The position numbers and the translations under genes are program-made. Below the pieces are notes generated by a model. It had not been told where the DNA came from. It saw only the letters and a program-made list of their open reading frames with translations, and searched no databases. Source: Gibbula magus (lineage: Eukaryota; Mollusca; Gastropoda; Trochida; Trochidae). From it: a stretch of 64,000 bases of DNA. Positions 49,925 to 61,366 of the stretch are shown here, piece by piece. Positions within the stretch are counted from its first letter, which is position 1. Every line of letters begins with the position of its first letter. The stretch lies in NCBI GenBank assembly GCA_936450465.1, contig OW388291.1, positions 76,532,436 through 76,596,435 of the forward strand, in the 5' to 3' direction.

Positions 49925-50750
49925 TTTTTTTTTTTTAAACATATTTTATTCATTTAAGAAATGGATTGGGCACAAGTTATGAAACTTATAAAAGCCCTCT
50001 CCACGTAATCGACAACTATTTGACAAGGCTAAAATACATAACACAATATATGCAGAAGAGAATAAGACTTCTACAAGTGACGAAGTGACGAAGTGGGTAA
50101 ACATGTAATATACATTGTTAAGGCAACACACAATTAGAAATGTTGTTCTTATGACAAAATGCACTTTGAATATGGTAAATACCGTTGACTCTTTCCAATG
50201 AATTTATGAACACGGTGTAATATGTTTTCATTGACTGTTTGTGGAAGATTTGGATTTCCATACAGGATTGTATTAAAATTCTGCCTTTAAATTATCAAAT
50301 CTGTGCTTTAATTCTAAACGGAAATTAGCATGTCTTGGACATCTCAAGCAGAAATGATAAACATCTTCAACTAAAGCACCACAAATGCAAGATTTACTCT
50401 GAGATCAATTGATACGATACAGATCACCGTTTAGGGAACTACAAGAATTTCTTAACTTACTGTGTATAATGTTCATCTTCCTATCACCGAATAGAAAATA
50501 TTTTGGGATTTTACATACTTGTTCAGATAAGTTTGCTTTAAATGACGATAATGAATTTGAACATGCTATTGTCGAGGAAACATTATTCCGTAGATAAGCA
50601 CAGTCATAAATAAAATACTTTTGAAGGACTGCAGTTCGAAAATTTGGAATAGATCCATTTGATTTGTTTAGCAAGTTGTAATGAGAAATAGTTTCAACTA
50701 GGAATAAGTGCATGTGATGCACTGTGATGTCCCCCGCTCCAATTTTCAAT
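49925..50750 (-). mobile_element. 5'-truncated LINE 3' end with poly(A)
   Basis: The minus strand encodes the C-terminal part of a LINE protein (50749-50405), then one stop. It then continues in frame through a zinc-knuckle-like CICGALVEDVYHFCLRCPRH block to a stop at about 50290. A T14 tract at 49925-49938 is the poly(A) tail. The reverse transcriptase core is absent. The fragment resembles the terminal domain of Jockey/CR1 or L1-group LINEs; I cannot say which. Confidence 0.65.
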
Positions 50751-50884
50751 CAAAACTAATCATCTAACCCTTACTGAACAATGCCAGAGGCAAAAACAAC
50801 AACTTTACTTAAATCGAAAAAGGTTACTCTATTAGCATAAATCAACTGCACATAAAAAAAATTAAAAAAAATAGATGGTAATTA

Positions 50885-51612
50885 ATCTAATCTAATCTAT
50901 ATCTGTCATAAAGAGATCACGGCCCTGAACTACAAGAAGGGCTCAAGTCACACACCACTAGGTCTAACCATATACCAAGTTTCGTAAAGAAATACTAGAT
51001 ATATTTTGAAATAGAGGCCGGAAAAGGTCCCTACCCCCAATATGCACTAAGTTGAAATTGTTGCCATGGAAACCAGTAAAAAAAATTAAAAATTCAGAAT
51101 AGCCAAAGTAGCAAAAGGCACCACTCTATCACTAGGTCTAAGCAAATACCAAGTTTTGTGAAAAAATAGTGAACGTTTTTTTTAGATAGAGGCCGGAAAA
51201 GGTCCCTACACTCAATATGCACTAAGCTCAAATTGTTTCCATGGAAAGCAGAAAATTTTTTAAAATTCAGAATAACCAAAATAGCAAAAGGCATCACTCC
51301 ACCACTAGGTCTAACCACATACCAAGTTTCGTAAAGAAATACTAGATATATTTTGAAATAGAGGCCGGAAAAGGTCCCTATCCCCAATTTGCACTAAGTT
51401 CAAATTGTTTCCATGGAAACCCGAAAAAATATATTTAAAAAATTCAGAATAACCAAAATAGCAAAAGGCACCACTCCACCACTAACCACATACCAAGTTT
51501 CGTGAAAAAATATTGAATGGTTTTTGAGATATGGCATTTCGGAATAACGGAATAACGGAATGACGGACGGAGGTGAAAACATTATTTCTCCCGAAAAAAA
51601 ATTTCGGGGGAC
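50885..51612. repeat. Tandem repeat of about 174 bp in an unclassified element
   Basis: AGGCCGGAAAAGGTCCCTA recurs at about 51015, 51190 and 51362 (spacings 175 and 172), with matching flanks such as CCACTAGGTCTAACCA and ACCAAGTTTCGT. The right end carries GGAATAACGGAATGACGGAC and a CCCGAAA...TTTCGGG hairpin. The minus frames here are repeat artefacts. Confidence 0.75.
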
Positions 51613-51738
51613 ATAATAATCAGATAATCTGGAGCTTGTATATTAAAACTAACGTCCTCGTGTTTTAACTATAATAGTTCAGGGCAAAAGTATACTTTAT
51701 TACAAAACACATTGGGGTACAGCGAACTTTATTTCTTA

Positions 51739-52268
51739 AATCAGATCACGTAAGTTGTGAAATTGAGTATTTAAAAGATCCTGATTGAAATCTCCTAACA
51801 AAACAATTTGTTCAGATATATCAAGCAAATTCTAAAAATAAGAGCCGGTATTTGGGGGTCGATATGAAACACATAACATTACTTGGGCAAAAATAACTGA
51901 AACCACATCATTTCACACATGGGTGTTTCTAGGTCGTGTCTTCTTTTTACGTGCAACATTTCAGAAATATATACTATTATCCCGCCACCAAAACATTTTA
52001 TATCCCTTCTAAATGGGGTTTGATATCGGTCAATTAAAAGCTCACTTGTTTGAACTGAACAATCTAAATGTGATTCTGTAAAACACACAATATCAAAGTC
52101 AGATATATCGTTAAGGTTGTTTGACAGTTTATGTCTAATACTCCTGACATTGAGATAAAATATTGACAATTCAGATACAGAGCTTTGACAAGAAATTGAG
52201 GGACCTGGATTGACTTCAACATCACCCGAAAGTAGTAACAGCAATATGTTGTTAGAAATACTTGCCAT
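51739..52268 (-). pseudogene. LINE fragment: 2A-like peptide followed by APE endonuclease
   Basis: The minus frame starts MASISNNILLLLLSGDVEV and continues NPGP. GDVEVNPGP matches the 2A consensus D(V/I)ExNPGP, at which ribosomes skip a peptide bond; such peptides are known at the N-termini of some APE-type LINE proteins. An AP-endonuclease domain follows (FTESHLD, then CFGGGIIVYI). A frameshift near 51895 and a stop near 51840 interrupt it before SYRPPNTGSY and LLGDFNQDLL. The sequence then breaks off, so no reverse transcriptase remains. Confidence 0.82.
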
Positions 52269-52315
52269 TTAGATAGTGAGGAAATATAACATGGTTATAT
52301 TTGGGATAACACTAC

Positions 52316-52420
52316 CTTCAATAGTACAAATTCTTGTACTTTTTCGGGCCGAGTTCCATGCGGGATTCGAACCCACGCCCTCAGAGTAAGGCAACTATCG
52401 CCATATGTTATAGCAATATG
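52316..52420 (-). repeat. tRNA-like SINE fragment
   Basis: The minus strand contains TGGGTTCGAATCCCGC, a good B box, preceded by GGCGATAGTTGCCTTACTCT. No complete A box or cloverleaf is visible. It is probably the 3' half of a tRNA-derived SINE head. Confidence 0.5.
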
Positions 52421-52620
52421 TTGGTAACAATAATTACATTTAAAATGGTTTTCAGATAATCTCTAATACATATATACATATATATGTACATATGTAGCTC
52501 TTTTTATAAATGAGCATGAACCAAAATAGAAAATTGTATAGAAAGCTGTCGGAGAAATATTTTTGATTTCTAAAACATAATGAATTCACAGCGTTATAAA
52601 AAGCTCTGTATGATACTATG

Positions 52621-54923
52621 TCAATCATTGTGAACTTTTAAAGCATAGCTAGCACAGACCATTCTTAATAATAGGGTTGGTACCACATTGGTCTTGAGAC
52701 TTGATGAGAGCTGATAGTGATAGGGATAAAAGAGTTCAGGAGGGCATGGCACATGTCTCTGCACTACACCGGACCTGTATGGGTTACTGTTGTAGTATGA
52801 CTCTGTCGGTCTGGAGTGATGTCTATCGTCCTGTGGGGAGAAGTGACGTGGGTACATCTCAGTCTGATCCTCTGGGTACCTGTACACATCCATTTCTTCA
52901 TGATAGCTCTGAGAGACGTTCTCTACAAGTAGGTTGCTCAATATCTTCACTCCATTGCGTGACAAGTGGATGCCATCTGGCACTAGGACATGTCCTGGTT
53001 TGAAAAACATAATTTCATTCAGTGTATCGATGAACTGACATTGATGTTTTTCGCAGAAATCGCTTAGATCTTTATTTACCTGGATTGCCTTTGAGTTATG
53101 CCATGTGGGGGTTTGACGAGGAAGAACTGAAGAGACGAAGACAGCCCTTGTTTCTACTATGAGTTCTTCGAATTGACTTATTATGTCGGGCACCGATTTG
53201 GACTGGTCCGCAGTGTCGTTTCCTCCCGCAACCATCACAATGTTTCTAAGCTGAGTACTCTTGTCAATAAGAGATGACAGCCTCTCGCTTATGTCATTCA
53301 GGTGTGCTCCTCTGTCTGTGTCGACTACACACTTTTGGTTAAGTTTGTTAGTGAGTATATTAGTACTCATGTTTTGAAGAAATGAGCTATCTACAATCAG
53401 AGTCCGCGCTCCGTGTATTCCTTTGGGAATTAGTTATTATCTTATTATCACCTTTCATCGCTTCTGCATATGATCCAGTAGAAGGTCGTTGAGACTGAGG
53501 ACCGGTCGCCCGAATAGGAGGTCGTTGAGGCTGAGGATCGGTAGTCCGAGTAGGAGGTCGTTGAGGCTGAGAATAGGTAACCCGAGTAGGAGGTCGTTGA
53601 GGCTGAGGATCGGTAGCCCGAGTAGGAGGTCGTTGAGGCTGAAGATCGGTAGCCCGCGTAGGAGGTCGTTGAGACTGAGGATCGGTAGCCCTAGCAGGAG
53701 GTCGTTGAGGCTGAAGATCGGTAGCCCGAGTAGGAGGTCGTTGAGGCTGAAGATCGGTAGCCCGAGTAGGAGGTCGTTGAGGCTGAAGATCGGTAGACCG
53801 AGTAGGAGGTCGTTGAGGCTGAGGATCGGTAGCCCGAGTAGGAGGTCGTTGAGGCTGAGGATCGGTAGCCCGAGTAGGAGGTCGTTGAGACTGAGGATCG
53901 GTAGCCCTAGCAGGAGGTCGTTGAGACTGAAGATCGGTAGCCCGAGTAGGAGGTCGTTGAGGCTGAAGATCGGTAGCCCGCGTAGGAGGTCGTTGAGGCT
54001 TAGGATCGGTAGCCCGAATAGGAGGTCGTTGAGACTGAAGATCGGTAGCCCGAGTAGTAGGCATTTCGGTTTGTACAGCCGCTGTACAGCATGATTTGCT
54101 GTTACTGTCTCTTTGTTGTTTGTCAGTCGAGTAATTTCGTTGCGACTCTTTAGTAGTACTCTGTGCATATTTTCTTCCTCCATCAAAAGGTTGCGAAGTA
54201 CTTCGTCTTTTTTTCATGCAGGAGGTCTTCTCGGCGCTCAGTTTCATTCGTTATATTTGGAACAGACGCTTCCGATTCCTTTGTGTTAATGAAAGGTTTT
54301 GTCAATATCGTTTTCAATTTGAAATCATCAGTCCTGCTGCATTGAGTGCAGGCGTAAGGCAGGTCAGGTTATGAATCAAGGTTGTTAATCTCTGTGGGGG
54401 ATAGTTTTTCGCATGTATAATGCACCCAGTGTTTGCTGCGACTGCAAATGACTGAACGCGTTTTGCAATGTCTCTCACAATGGGAACATTTTTCATCCAC
54501 ATCCTTGCCGTTAATGTCCCAACACACTGTTTTCACACACTCATAAACATTGTCTATGAAAGAGACATGTTTGTCTAACATTGCTCTCAATGACTGGAGA
54601 TCTTCACGTACAAACAACATAAGTTGCGGTCCGTTAATCAGTATTTTTGACGTCGTCCTGAATAGATTTATTGTAAAAGCTGGACGCTTATTGCTTCCAT
54701 AACTTATACGGAAGGTTTCTATCAGACCAGCTTTGTCAACTTTTTTTTTCGAGGAGAGTATGAGACGATTTTGAGTAACTGAATAGTATTCAACTACAGA
54801 GTTCTTTATGAGTTCAAAGCTACCAGCGGATAGAGTTAGATAAGTTAGAAAAAGTTCACAAACAACGTTGTGCTCTCTTGTTGCTGTCGTAATCTTTTTC
54901 TGGAGAAGGTTTGCTTTGTTCAT
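52621..54923 (-). pseudogene. LINE ORF1: PHD finger, 12-residue repeats, SGNH esterase
   Basis: The reading starts at 54923. A PHD-type finger (CSHC, CKTRSVIC, HWVHYTC, then YACTQC at 54356-54339) is broken by a stop at 54369. After a frameshift near 54240 comes a tract of 12-residue repeats (RATDPQPQRPPT type, 54058-53487). A second frameshift near 53390 leads to an SGNH/GDSL-like domain: degraded block I (TLIVDSS), VMVAGGND, and VPDGIHLSRNG. PHD plus esterase is the layout of CR1-group ORF1 proteins, which bind RNA during retrotransposition. It is oriented opposite to the adjacent ORF2. Confidence 0.8.
53487..54058. repeat. 36-bp coding minisatellite within LINE ORF1
   Basis: About 16 copies of a 36-bp unit (GGTCGTTGAGGCTGAGGATC core on the plus strand). 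The 12-codon period keeps all frames open on both strands, which explains the extra frames at 53455-54186 (minus) and 53489-54094 (plus). The minus frame linking PHD to esterase is the one I take as original. Confidence 0.9.
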
Positions 54924-55589
54924 GGCATAATTAGAGATCTTCTTGTCTGTCGCTTGCCAATGAAAGATCCTTGCGACGACAGATCACTGAAGTGGAAGCG
55001 TCTGTAAAGAGCATGTTTCAATTTCGGGAAAGTCGTCTCCTGTGTTTCACGGAGACTTGGTTGAACGAGACAGTGGACAATGTGAGTTTGGAACTGAGTG
55101 GGTTTGGTGGTCCGATTCGGCTCGATCGTGATGTGAGTAAAACATGGAAAAGCATTGGTGGTGGACTGTGTATGTATGTGAACGAACGTTGGTGCAAGCA
55201 GCATGTCATCAGGGAAACTTTCGGCAATAAGGACATAGAACTTCTGTCAATTTCGTTCAGGCCGTATTACCTTCCCAGAGAGTTCGGACAAGTTTTTGTT
55301 ACAACAGTGTACATCCCACCGGATGCTAATGTGAAGCGAGCTGCGGACATCATTCATTCTACCATGGACAAACTTAATGATTTATCACCAGTAGCACCTA
55401 AATTCATACTTGGTGACTTTAACTCGTGTGATCTAAAACATGTTTTACCATCATATCATCAATATGTGAAATGCCTGACAAGATCTAATAACACTATTGA
55501 TCTGTGCTATGGGAATGTGAAAGATGCCTATAAATCCTTTGCAAAGGCTCCGTTGGGAACCTCTGATCACAATACTGTTTATTTAGCTC

Positions 55590-55955
55590 CGCTAGAATTG
55601 ACTTTAAGATATCATCAATAACTTACAAGTGCCTAAACCAGCTAGCCCCATCTTATCTGAAAGATCTCATCACAGAGTACAGACCTACCAGAAAACTACG
55701 TTCTCAAGATCAACAACTTCTAACTGTGCCTAAAACCAAGCTAAAATCTTATGGAGAAAGAACTTATGAAAATTCTGCTGCTGTCTTATGGAACTCTCTC
55801 CCAATCCACATCAAACAATCCCCAACACTCGACTCTCTCAAATCAAGACTAAAAACACACCTCTTTCAGTCTTACTATTGCTAGCGCTTAGAGCATATGC
55901 CTTATGGATTTAGCGCTATATAAGTCGCCATTATTATTATTATTATAATTACTTA
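55590..55955 (+). mobile_element. 5'-truncated LINE 3' end inserted in ORF2
   Basis: It encodes RIDFKISSITYKCLNQLAPS, then a conserved tail (LKSYGERTYENSAAVLWNSL, DSLKSRLKTHLFQ, YYC stop), the C-terminus typical of L2/CR1-type LINEs. A short 3' UTR with GCGCTATATAAG and an (ATT)n tail follows. It splits the host endonuclease between VYLAP and TYCTILKSEKP. No target duplication is visible. Confidence 0.88.
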
Positions 55956-57763
55956 TTGTACAATATTAAAATCAGAAAAACCTGTTGTAAAATATGTCAA
56001 GTCATGGACAAAGGATTGTTTAGAAAAATTGAAAGGTTGCTTTGATTGTACAGACTCGGATATGTTTCACCATGCATGTAATGATCTGAATGAGTTTATA
56101 AACAGTGTAACTGATTATATTAACTTCTGTGTAGAAAGCATTGTACCTGTCAGATGCATAAAAGTATTTCCTAATAACAAGCCTTGGGTAACTAAAGAGT
56201 TCAAATCAGTCTTAAATAAAAAGAAAAGGGCATTGTGTTCAGGAGACAAAGTAAAGGTGAAGGAAATTCAGAAAGAGATTGTCTTTTTAACAAGAAAATG
56301 TAAAGATGAATATAAATCTAAAATTGAAAGCCAATTTTCAGTTAACAATTTGCGTAACGCATGGAATGGCATTAAAACTATTATAGGTTCGAGTTGTAGA
56401 CCTCAGCAGCTAGAATCCAGCGACAATCTAGCTTTTTCAAATGAGTTAAACTCCTTCTACTCCAGATTTGATACTATGGATTTTTCGAATGAAAGGGAAC
56501 ATGTACTGAAATCGCTTCCATCTGGTGAAATGTTAAAAATATCGACAGACGATGTTATTAGCTCATTTTGCTCAGATTAACCCGCATAAATCCTGCGGGC
56601 CTGACAACTTGTTTGGGATTGTACTTAAGGAGTACAGAGTGCAGCTGGCTGTTATCTTCCAAAAGCTATTTCAGTTATCGATCAATTCTCATGAGGTTCC
56701 CATTCTTTGGAAAACTTCTAAAATTATTCCATTGCCCAAAAAGAAAAATCCATCCGTTAACAATGACTACAGACCAGTGGCTCTAACCTCTATTGCCATG
56801 AAATGCTTAGAACGTATAATTAAGAATATATTGCTTAGTGAAGTCAGCCATGTGATTGATCCTTTACAGTTTGCTTAAAGGGCAAGACGTGGGGTAGAAG
56901 ATGCAACCATCACACTGTCACACAATATTTATCAGCATTTGGAAAACTATGGTACATATGTACGGATAATGTATGTTGATTTTTCATCTGCTTTTAATAC
57001 CATTCAGATTCATCTACTTATTGACAAACTTTCCAAAATGAATGTTAATTCTAATATCCTTAGATGGATAAATGCATTCCTGGTTAAGAGACAACAATTT
57101 GTACGGGTTAACCAAGTGGAGTCTTCAATATTAAATACATCCACTGGTGCACCCCAGGGTTGCGTGATCTCTCCAATTTTATGTATATTGTATACCAATA
57201 AATGTATATCCAAAGTAAAAGAATGTCTGACAGTAAAATTTGCTGACGATGCTGCATTGGTTGGCCTGATTAGAGAATCAGAACTGAGTTAGATAACAGA
57301 ATTTTCAAAATTTGTAGAATGGTGCAAATCAAACTTTTTATTTTTGAATGTGTTCAAGACCAAAGAAATGGTCATAGATTTCAGGAAAACTAGGTCTATA
57401 ATAAATCCTGTGACTATTGATGATAATGAAATAGAAAGAGTAACGGAATATAAATATTTGGGTACTGTCTTAGATTCGAAACTTTCTTGGAATGAAAACA
57501 CTGACAAAATTTATAAGAAAGGACAGCAACGATTGCATTTTTTGTGGAAGTTGAAACATTTTAAAATAGATCAAACTATTTTGAGGTTATTTTACCAAAC
57601 ATTTATTCAAAGTGTGGTAACATTTAATTTTTTGAGTTGGTACGGAAACCTGTCTGTTCAAAATAAAAAAAAACTCTCTAAAATTGTTAACACCGCTTAA
57701 AAAATTATTGGACTTCCTATTGAAAGTATCGGCAGTTTTTATGATCAACAACTTTCAAAAAAA

Positions 57764-58468
57764 TGGGCCGAAATAAATAAGACGCCATTTTCATCACATC
57801 TCGGCACAAAGCAAATTTGGTTTCAATACTCCATCATACATAAAATTCTCCCTCTGAACGATCTCCTATTCAAAATGAAACTGAAAGACACAAACAAATG
57901 TACCTTCTGTAAAGTATCTCTAGAAACTATAGTTCACATATTCTATGATTGTCCGATTGTGAATAACATCTGGGACAGAATCAAGACCTGGATAAAGCAA
58001 AAAACAGATTCCAAATTGAACCTTTCAAAACGTAATATATGTCTCGGATATCCTGAAAGACGAAATATGATTCTCAACCTTATTATAACAACTGTCATGT
58101 ATAATATATACATATCCAAATTAAAAGGATCTTTACCGCAACTTCATACAATAAAACAAGATTTAAAACATGCCAACGAAATTGACAAACTCGTATGTTA
58201 CTCAGAATGCAATTATTCGAAATTCACTAAATTCTGGTCCGTATGCCATAATCTATTTACCATTTAAAATTCACTGCAACTTCTTGAATGTCAAATGCCA
58301 GGTTTAAAAAGTAACGAGAGAACTTTAAGTGAATTCCTGTATTTTTGTTTTGCAGTTGGTCTGTACTAATATGTGTTTGTACTTCTATTGAAAACGTTTG
58401 TACTATGAATGTAATATCATATATATGTCTGTGTATCTGAAAAAGAAATAAAATTATATTTAAAAAAA
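57764..58468 (+). mobile_element. 5'-truncated L1/Tx1-like LINE 3' end with target duplication
   Basis: An open frame (57875-58267) contains a zf-RVT-like block, CTFCKVSLETIVHIFYDC, as found after the reverse transcriptase of L1/Tx1-group LINEs. The copy ends AATAAAATTATATTT plus an A tract. AACTTTCAAAAAA stands on both sides (from about 57751 and 58469), a target duplication. The host ORF2 resumes immediately after. Confidence 0.88.
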
Positions 58469-58659
58469 ACTTTCAAAAAAAGCAAATAATATTTTAAGTG
58501 ACTCAACTCACATACTTTTTTCGGAATATTCTTCACTGCCCTCTGGACGCAGACTTACGTATGCCGACGAGTAGAACAAACAGGTTTCGTCAATCATTTG
58601 TTCTGAATAGCATTTATGCCTTTAACGATTTGTCGATGCCGTTATTGTGACGTCACAAT

Positions 58660-59560
58660 ATGTATCCATAACGTCGGCTGGCAGTTGGCAACTTTTGGTC
58701 TTCAGCGGTCCAGTGGAATTTTCTTTTCTCATTTCTTTCGACTTTCGAGTCATTTTCAAGAAAAAGCTTACATACAATGTATTTAGTACATCCTTATGTA
58801 GTCGTTTATCCGTTCATTGAATTGTACTTGCAATTTGTGAGATGAACATACACATTTTTTTCCGGAGCCGTAAGAACTTCGACTGACCAGTCTGACGCAT
58901 GCGCAATAGAACTATCATAAACGGAACATTCTTCTATCCATGCGTCATTACCGATATTCAGTGAGCCATTCACAATTTACAATTGTACTAGTTTTATGTC
59001 ATTTGGGCCCTGGTTTTTGCACAAATAGTTTTTGGACTATGAACAATGTAGGCCTATTTATCATTGTTATGAAAATGATGAAATGTCAATAGACAAGTCA
59101 GTGAACAAGTAGTGCATATAAGTTAAGAGGGCTTCTATGACTATTATAACTTGTGTCCAATCCATTTCTTAAATGCATAAAATATGTTTTCAATCAATAA
59201 GTTGAAGTCTGACACTTCAACTCTGAAAAACATTTTTTTTCTGATATCACCATATTGAAATATTGAAAAGCAGCTTTTGTTAACAGAAAATCCATATCTC
59301 AAACGCTCCCTTTCAATATTTAATTAAACAGTGATAATTCACGAATAAATATTTTTTCAGAGTCTGAGTGTAAGACAGTTTCAACTTTGAAAAGTTCCAT
59401 ACATACCATTTGAACACGTCAACACAGCAACGTTGCAAAGACAGGTACACAGTTGCATGCCGAGAGTTTGTTCATCTGCATCTGTATCATAGTACAAATA
59501 TCATGTAAATTGACGTTCACTGTAACGTGAAAGAGCAAAAAAGTGAGCATGGCTCACTAA
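58660..59560. other. No feature recognised
   Basis: The first part may be the 3' UTR of the composite LINE. I see no poly(A), microsatellite tail or gene. Confidence 0.4.
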
Positions 59561-59572
59561 TACCCCCGACTG

Positions 59573-59937
59573 TTAAAGAAGCAGTAGCACGTTTTTTGGC
59601 TGAAATAAGTCGATGAAATGTATTTGAAAAAAAATGTCACTAATAGTAAAACACCCTTCTCTCTTCGGAAAATCAAGTTACAAAATGAGTGTTCATGGTT
59701 CCGTAAAGCCATGGAAATCATTTTTTGTCATTCGAAATAATAAAATGTGTCCACAATAAAATGGTCGCCATGCAATTTTTGCTTTATACGCAACATCGTT
59801 ATTACCACTACGAATAATTTGTTTGTGTAATAAGATATGTTGCCCTCTAAAGTAAATATAAATGACATAAACTATCATTATAAATGGGAAATTTGAAAAA
59901 AGTAAAATTTCCAAAAAAAGTGCTACTGTCCCTTTAA
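59573..59937. mobile_element. TTAA-type MITE, copy 2
   Basis: Ends TTAAAGAAGCAGTAGCAC and, inverted, GTGCTACTGTCCCTTTAA. It aligns along its length with 27669-28019 in the same orientation. It follows ACTAATACCCCCGACTG; a related inverted phrase (GGTCAGGGGTATAAT) lies at 60613-60627, so it may sit inside a larger, older element. Confidence 0.78.
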
Positions 59938-60319
59938 AGTTTGACATTTTTATTTTACATATAGAAACAGGTGTCTGTATAAGCTATGAAATGTAATTGC
60001 TAAGATTAAAGTGTTTGTGAAAAGGGTAGGACAAATATCTTCATGTGAAATAGGTGGTTTTGGAAAAGTAGGAGTAAGAATAACTTGAAACGGCAGGGAT
60101 AACATAAGACACTACTGCCACTATACCAACGATTTCAACTTTATTTTGAAAATGAATTCATCATAATGATTCATTCGAGTGACTTGAAACAACAGGTACA
60201 TGGAAGCACACCCCTGTAAGCACACTGAGGGATATACAGCAGTTTGTGGCTGAAAGGAAAGAAAATTTAACTTTTTCCAAAATATCACCAGTGGAAATAT
60301 AAAACAGTAAGATCAACAA

Positions 60320-60627
60320 GAACACAGAAGTAGCTTTTGATGAAAGTTACATAAAAAGAACAAATGACAACACAGAAGTAGCTTCATTCATTCTAGCTCC
60401 GAATATGACTAAATAAAATAATACAAAAATTTGCCAAAAATGAAAAGAATCACCAAATCGTGTTACATTTCGCACTGCACCTCTCCTAGTGGTGAAGAAA
60501 ACATGTGCGAAATTTGAAAAGGATGAGATGAATAGTTTTTCTGTAATTGATCGGACAAAAAATGTGTTCGGCCGGACGGAATCGTTGGTATTACTATATA
60601 CCCCCAACCGTTGGTCAGGGGTATAAT
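60320..60627. repeat. Degraded repeat with duplicated AACACAGAAGTAGCTT
   Basis: ACACAGAAGTAGCTT occurs at about 60325 and 60371. The stretch ends in TATACCCCCAACC/GGTCAGGGGTATA. Its layout resembles the 51-kb element (a GACGGA word near the right end), but I cannot align the two. Confidence 0.4.
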
Positions 60628-60988
60628 GAAGTCACATACAGTGACAATGTCATACCAATGTGTAAAATAATCATTATCAGGCGTATTCTGTGATCGTTAT
60701 AACAGTGGTGCATGTTAACAAAATTTGGCATAATGAAATAGACAGAAGGGGTCAAATATTGAAAATTCAAATTTCGTTAATTTTTTAATGGAAGTTTTCA
60801 TGTCGACTTAATGAGAAAAATTTCATCACAAATACATTGATAAAGTATAAGAGGAAACATAGTATGTATGTTAGACACAGTTGATCACTTACTGAATATT
60901 TCACAAAAGAAAATAACAGAATAGTTTTGAAAAGAGTGACCCATTGCCACTTCAAAGCGCTACCAAAACTGTAACTGTTTACTATGAG

Positions 60989-61119
60989 CAGGGACCTTAT
61001 ATAGAGGGACTAGCAACTTCTGCTCGTTACATGATCATTTCTACTGAGCGATCCAATTAGACCTCTCCTCGTCGCGCTTCAACGCATATATATATATATA
61101 TATATATATAAGGTCCCTG
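60989..61119. mobile_element. hAT-like MITE with (TA)n
   Basis: Ends CAGGGACCTTATATA and TATATAAGGTCCCTG. CTATGAG is repeated on both sides, a 7-base match that could be a remnant of the usual 8-bp hAT duplication. An (AT)n tract at 61086-61110 overlaps the right arm. No coding sequence. Confidence 0.78.
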
Positions 61120-61135
61120 CTATGAGGCATCAAAT

Positions 61136-61366
61136 CAGGGAAGTGTTCAAGAGAGGTTTCAAAGTAATCGCTCAATTAGCGATTACTGTAAAACCTCGCT
61201 TGAACGCGATTGCTCAATGTAGCGCTACGTAGCAAAGCGAGCGAACTTCGAGGAATTTGCACTGTGTCGTTCAAGAGAGAATAAGCGCTACTTGGGCGCT
61301 ACTTGAGCGCTACATTTAGCGATCAATGAGCAATTTAAGCGCTCGCTGTTATGGAACGGAACCCTG
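61136..61366. mobile_element. MITE with CAGGG ends, family shared with 47169-47441
   Basis: It begins CAGGGAAGTGTTCAAGAGAG and ends GTTATGGAACGGAACCCTG. It shares GCGATTGCTCAATG, CTTCGAGGAATT, GCACTGTGTCGTTCA and iterated GCGCTACTTG words with the 47.2-kb copy. CAGGG ends are hAT-like. No target duplication seen. Confidence 0.78.

Larger units (their letters stand above)
54950..58650 (+). pseudogene. LINE ORF2 (CR1/Rex1-like): endonuclease and reverse transcriptase, interrupted
   Basis: Endonuclease at 54971-55589 shows FTETWLNE, VYIPPDAN, LGDFN and GTSDHNTVYLAP. After an inserted LINE it resumes at about 55956 (TILKSEKPVV). Reverse transcriptase follows: PHKSCGPDNL, NDYRPVALTS, VDFSSAFNTI, GAPQGCVISP, catalytic FADDAALVGL, then EYKYLGTVLDSKLSW. 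Damage: frameshift near 56565, stops at 56876 (QFA*RARRG), 57290 and 57698. A second LINE is inserted at about 57764. The C-terminus resumes at 58480 (ILSDSTHILFSEY, SLPSGRR), shifts frame, and ends NRFRQSFVLNSIYAFN then stop at about 58649. The clade is judged from motifs. Confidence 0.88.

Noticed and set aside
53455..54186. LPILSLNDLLLG-type frame and the RRSLRLRIGSPS-type frame in the LINE ORF1 region
   Set aside because: They are shadows of the 36-bp coding repeat. The frame joining the PHD finger side to the esterase side is the RATDPQPQRPPT one.
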